From the NCBI GenBank assembly GCA_036259835.1, contig DATABA010000065.1, positions 1 through 14,450 of the forward strand: a stretch of DNA of 14,450 bases. Direction: 5' to 3'. The notes beneath the pieces are model-generated. The model worked only from the letters and a program-made list of their open reading frames with translations. It was not told the origin of the DNA and made no database searches. Position 1 is the stretch's first letter; every line of letters begins with the position of its first letter. Both the position numbers and the translations under genes were made by a program. The DNA is from JALYGK01 sp036259835 (lineage in GTDB: Bacteria; Actinomycetota; UBA4738). This document shows, piece after piece, positions 11,973 through 14,450 of this stretch.

Positions 11973-14348
11973 GTGAGTTCGGACGCCGACCCCGTTCCCA
12001 ATTCAAGGCCCGTGTCCTTGCGGTGGCTGATCCGTCTGGTTGCCGTAGCTTGCGTTGCTGCCGCGCTGCTGTTCCTTGGCAGCGCCTCCTCCAGTGCCGA
12101 CGACCAGCCGATCGACCTGGGGAAGGCGGTGAAAACGCTCAAGAAGACGGTGGGAGTAGCGAAAGATGCGACTCCTGAGCTCAAGCAGGCGGCGCCGACG
12201 ATCAGCCGAGTCCAGCAGGATTTCGTTCGGTTGAGCTCCCACGTCACTAATCAGGTAAGCGGAGTGGGAGGAACGAACGGCGCGGGACCGAACAAGAACG
12301 CGACGGCCGAAGAGCGTTCGGCTAGCACGAGCGCTCGCCGTGAGGCAATTCGGTTTGCGCTGTCCCGGTCCCTTCGAGGAGAGCTCTCGGGAGCCAACAC
12401 CGGTGCGGCGGGTCCGACCCTACGAGAGGCCGAGCTCTGGGCGCGCATCCTTGGAGCCTTCGAGGAATCGGGCGAAGCCGGCGAACCGCCTCCCACGCCT
12501 CCCTCCGAGGCGCTCGACTCGCACAACTGGTTCGAAGGCATCGCTCCCGCCCATCCGGTTACGGCTCGTGACAAGTCGAAATGGAGCGTCGTTCTCGATC
12601 GAGGGGTCGGGCTCCCGGTCCTCGACGGCGTCCCTCAGGCTCCCGCCCTGAGCCTTCCGTTGTTCCCGCGGGGGCCGCCCTCCCAGACCAGTGGTGCAGC
12701 TCCCTCTGCCTCACCTAACCGATCCGAGGCTCGATCGCACCAGGAGGTGAAGCCACGCCCAAAGGCCAGCGTGGCTGATTCCCTCCCAACGGAAAAGCCT
12801 TGCTGTACAGGGCTCGCTGTCGGGCAGTCCGGGTCGAGCCAGGCGGAGACGGTCGCTCCAGGCATTGATCGAAGCAGCGCCGTGAGCGGGCCGTCCCCCT
12901 CTTCGTCCTCATCGTCCACGACGAAACAGCACACGCGCTGCGAAGGCAAGGCCGTCGCCGGTCCGGAATGCAGCAACGTCACGACAGATCCCCAGAGCAA
13001 ACAGCGCGTCGAGTGCGAGAACAACACGGTGGTCGCCCCAGGTGGCTGCTCCAACACGGCCATCAGCACCGGCCCCGAGCAGTACCACAAGCAGTCGGTG
13101 GAGTGTGAGGACAACGGGACTGTTAACGCCGGCTGCCGTAACTCCTCGATGAACACCAACTCCGATTCGGCGCAATCCGTCCAGCAGGAGAACCGGCAGT
13201 CGGTTGAGTGTGAGGGCAACGGGACTGTCAACGGCGGCTGCTCGAACGACGCCCAGAACTCGAACGCCGGGGCGGCCGGCGGGTCCATCGAGCAGGAGAA
13301 CCGGCAGTCCACGGAGTGCGAGGACACCGGCACCGTCATCAACAGCTGCTTGGACCGTGCCACCAACTCCAATTCCGGTAACGCCCGGTCCATCGCGCAG
13401 CAGAACGACCAGTCGGGGCAGTGCGAGCGCAACGGCATCAGCAGCGAGAGCTGCCTGAACAGCGGAAACAACACGAACTCCGGGGCGGCATGGACAATCG
13501 AGCAAGGGAACGAGCACTCGATCGAGTGTGAGAACCACGGCAATCTGAGCGGCTCAAGCTGCCGAAACGACGCCCGAAACACCAACGTCGGGGCGGCCAG
13601 GTCGATCGATCAAGAAAACGACGAGTCGGTCGAGTGCGAGCGATCCGCCAGCATAAGCAACGCCAGCTGCTGGAACGATGCCCGGAACGTGAACTCCGGG
13701 ACGGCCGGCGGGTCCATCGAGCAGGAGAACCGGCAGTCCACGGAGTGCGAGGACACCGGTGACATCGGCGGCCGCAGCTGCTTCAACCTCGGCCAGAACG
13801 AGAACTCCGGGGCGGCCGGCGGGTCCATCGAGCAGGAGAACCGGCAGTCCACGGAGTGCGAGGACACCGGTGACATCGCCGACAGCTGCTGGAACATATC
13901 CCGGAACGACAACTCCGGGGCGGCCGGCGGGTCCCTCGAGCAGGAGCACCAGCAGTCCATGGAGTGCGAGGACACCGGGGACATCGACGGAAGCTGTTTC
14001 AACAGTGAGCAGACCTTCAACTCCGGGACGGCCGGCGGGTCCATCGAGCAGGAGCACCGGCAGTCCACGGAGTGCGAGGACACCGGGGACGTCGGCGGCA
14101 CCAGCTGCTTCAACGGTGCCGAGACCTTCAACTCCGGGGCGGCCGGCGGGTCTATCGAGCAGCAGAGCCTGCAGTCGGCGGAGTGCGAGGACACCGGGGA
14201 CATCGGTGAAGGCTGCTTCAACAACGCCCGGAACGAGAACTTTGGGGCGGCCGGCGGGTCCATCGAGCAGGAGAACCGGCAGTCCCTAGAGTGCGAGGAC
14301 ACCGGCGACATCGCTGGCGGCTCGTGCGAGAACGCTGCCATTCCGTAG
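11973..14348 (+). CDS. Exported protein with 14 two-cysteine repeats (putative beta-solenoid or surface fibre)
   Basis: A 791-residue protein of no family I recognise. The N-terminus has a basic segment and a hydrophobic helix (about 18-38) ending ASSSA-DD, consistent with a Sec signal peptide. Residues 45-100 are helical and Lys/Gln-rich; 110-320 are low-complexity, Pro/Ser-rich, with one PCC. From about 322 to the end come 14 repeats of 34-37 residues. The best-kept form has ECEDTGDI, then two to four residues, then SC(F/W)N, a variable A-x-N-x-NSGAAGGSIEQENRQS, and returns. Every repeat has exactly two cysteines, and Asn, Gln, Ser and Gly recur at fixed places. This periodicity suggests a stacked beta-solenoid braced by disulfides outside the cell, somewhat like curlin repeats in its Asn/Gln/Ser spacing. 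There is no LPXTG or C-terminal membrane anchor. The GTG start is supported by GGAGGA 5-6 nt upstream. Function is unknown; adhesion, matrix or envelope fibre are inferences. Confidence 0.8.
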   Translation: MSSDADPVPNSRPVSLRWLIRLVAVACVAAALLFLGSASSSADDQPIDLGKAVKTLKKTVGVAKDATPELKQAAPTISRVQQDFVRLSSHVTNQVSGVGGTNGAGPNKNATAEERSASTSARREAIRFALSRSLRGELSGANTGAAGPTLREAELWARILGAFEESGEAGEPPPTPPSEALDSHNWFEGIAPAHPVTARDKSKWSVVLDRGVGLPVLDGVPQAPALSLPLFPRGPPSQTSGAAPSASPNRSEARSHQEVKPRPKASVADSLPTEKPCCTGLAVGQSGSSQAETVAPGIDRSSAVSGPSPSSSSSSTTKQHTRCEGKAVAGPECSNVTTDPQSKQRVECENNTVVAPGGCSNTAISTGPEQYHKQSVECEDNGTVNAGCRNSSMNTNSDSAQSVQQENRQSVECEGNGTVNGGCSNDAQNSNAGAAGGSIEQENRQSTECEDTGTVINSCLDRATNSNSGNARSIAQQNDQSGQCERNGISSESCLNSGNNTNSGAAWTIEQGNEHSIECENHGNLSGSSCRNDARNTNVGAARSIDQENDESVECERSASISNASCWNDARNVNSGTAGGSIEQENRQSTECEDTGDIGGRSCFNLGQNENSGAAGGSIEQENRQSTECEDTGDIADSCWNISRNDNSGAAGGSLEQEHQQSMECEDTGDIDGSCFNSEQTFNSGTAGGSIEQEHRQSTECEDTGDVGGTSCFNGAETFNSGAAGGSIEQQSLQSAECEDTGDIGEGCFNNARNENFGAAGGSIEQENRQSLECEDTGDIAGGSCENAAIP
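12936..14348 (+). repeat. Tandem coding repeats, 108/111-bp period in the 3' half
   Basis: The DNA behind the protein repeats is itself repetitive. The core beginning CGGCCGGCGGGTC recurs at 13702, 13813, 13921, 14029, 14140 and 14248, spaced 111, 108, 108, 111 and 108 bp apart, so units always change by whole codons. A 64-bp block is identical at 13267-13330 and 13807-13870, across five units. The first repeats (before about 13200) have diverged far more at DNA level. Confidence 0.9.
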
Positions 14349-14373
14349 CGTCGCTCAGCACGTCGTTGGACAC

Positions 14374-14389
14374 AAGCCCAATGGGTTTT
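14374..14389 (+). terminator. Weak candidate terminator after the repeat-protein gene
   Basis: AAGCCC-AAT-GGGTTT can form a 6-bp stem, including one G-U pair, with a 3-base loop; the stem ends in a run of four T. It lies 25 bp after the stop codon. The stem is short and the T run partly belongs to it, so support is modest. Confidence 0.25.
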
Positions 14390-14450
14390 GCCTGCTGACA
14401 AACGCCCCGGCTCGTTGGTAGCGCGGCGCTGTTCTATCGGTAAGAAACGC

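Noticed and set aside
12936..14348. CRISPR array
   Set aside because: The periodic units are 108/111 bp and coding, without short identical repeats separated by unique spacers.
12635..14401. Several long minus-strand and other-frame ORFs across the repeat array
   Set aside because: They are shadows: GC-rich tandem repeats in multiples of three keep all frames open. Only the plus frame has a ribosome site, a signal peptide and sensible residue conservation.

Overview
The window is GC-rich, tightly packed bacterial DNA with many GTG starts. The gene set points to the Actinomycetota: gcvH, a GarA/OdhI-like FHA protein and an FtsR-like MerR regulator lie in the same order as in mycobacteria and corynebacteria. 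Several starts lack a Shine-Dalgarno sequence but have a -10-like hexamer 6-7 nt upstream, as expected for leaderless transcripts. A large ManC protein with a worn-out phosphomannomutase domain and a zinc-ribbon nicotinate phosphoribosyltransferase fit a little-cultured actinobacterial lineage. I cannot place it more precisely.

Positions 1-7715 are a minus-strand run of housekeeping genes, in transcription order: pgsA (phospholipid headgroup synthesis), a sugar-1-phosphate nucleotidyltransferase with a degenerate phosphomannomutase domain, pncB (NAD salvage), gcvH, the FHA protein, the FtsR-like regulator, a D-Ala-D-Ala carboxypeptidase, and hpt (purine salvage), which runs off the left edge. 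Most neighbours touch or overlap, so co-transcription is likely. Internal promoters are likely before the FHA gene, the carboxypeptidase and hpt. The genes join envelope building (phosphatidylglycerol phosphate, nucleotide sugar, peptidoglycan trimming, division control) to central metabolism (glycine cleavage, NAD, purines). A RodZ-like gene is divergent from pgsA, and a small two-helix membrane protein converges on it.

Positions 9028-11675 look like a decayed integrated element. They hold tRNA-Pro(GGG), a tyrosine recombinase whose second catalytic arginine is leucine, a small ORF overlapping it, an unrecognised minus-strand gene, and a secreted thermonuclease/Excalibur gene broken by about three frameshifts.

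Positions 11973-14348 encode the most unusual item: a 791-residue exported protein whose C-terminal 60% is 14 tandem repeats of about 36 residues. Each repeat has two cysteines and conserved Asn, Gln, Ser and Gly positions, suggesting a disulfide-braced beta-solenoid or a curli-like surface fibre. The DNA repeats are partly identical, which indicates recent expansion or gene conversion.
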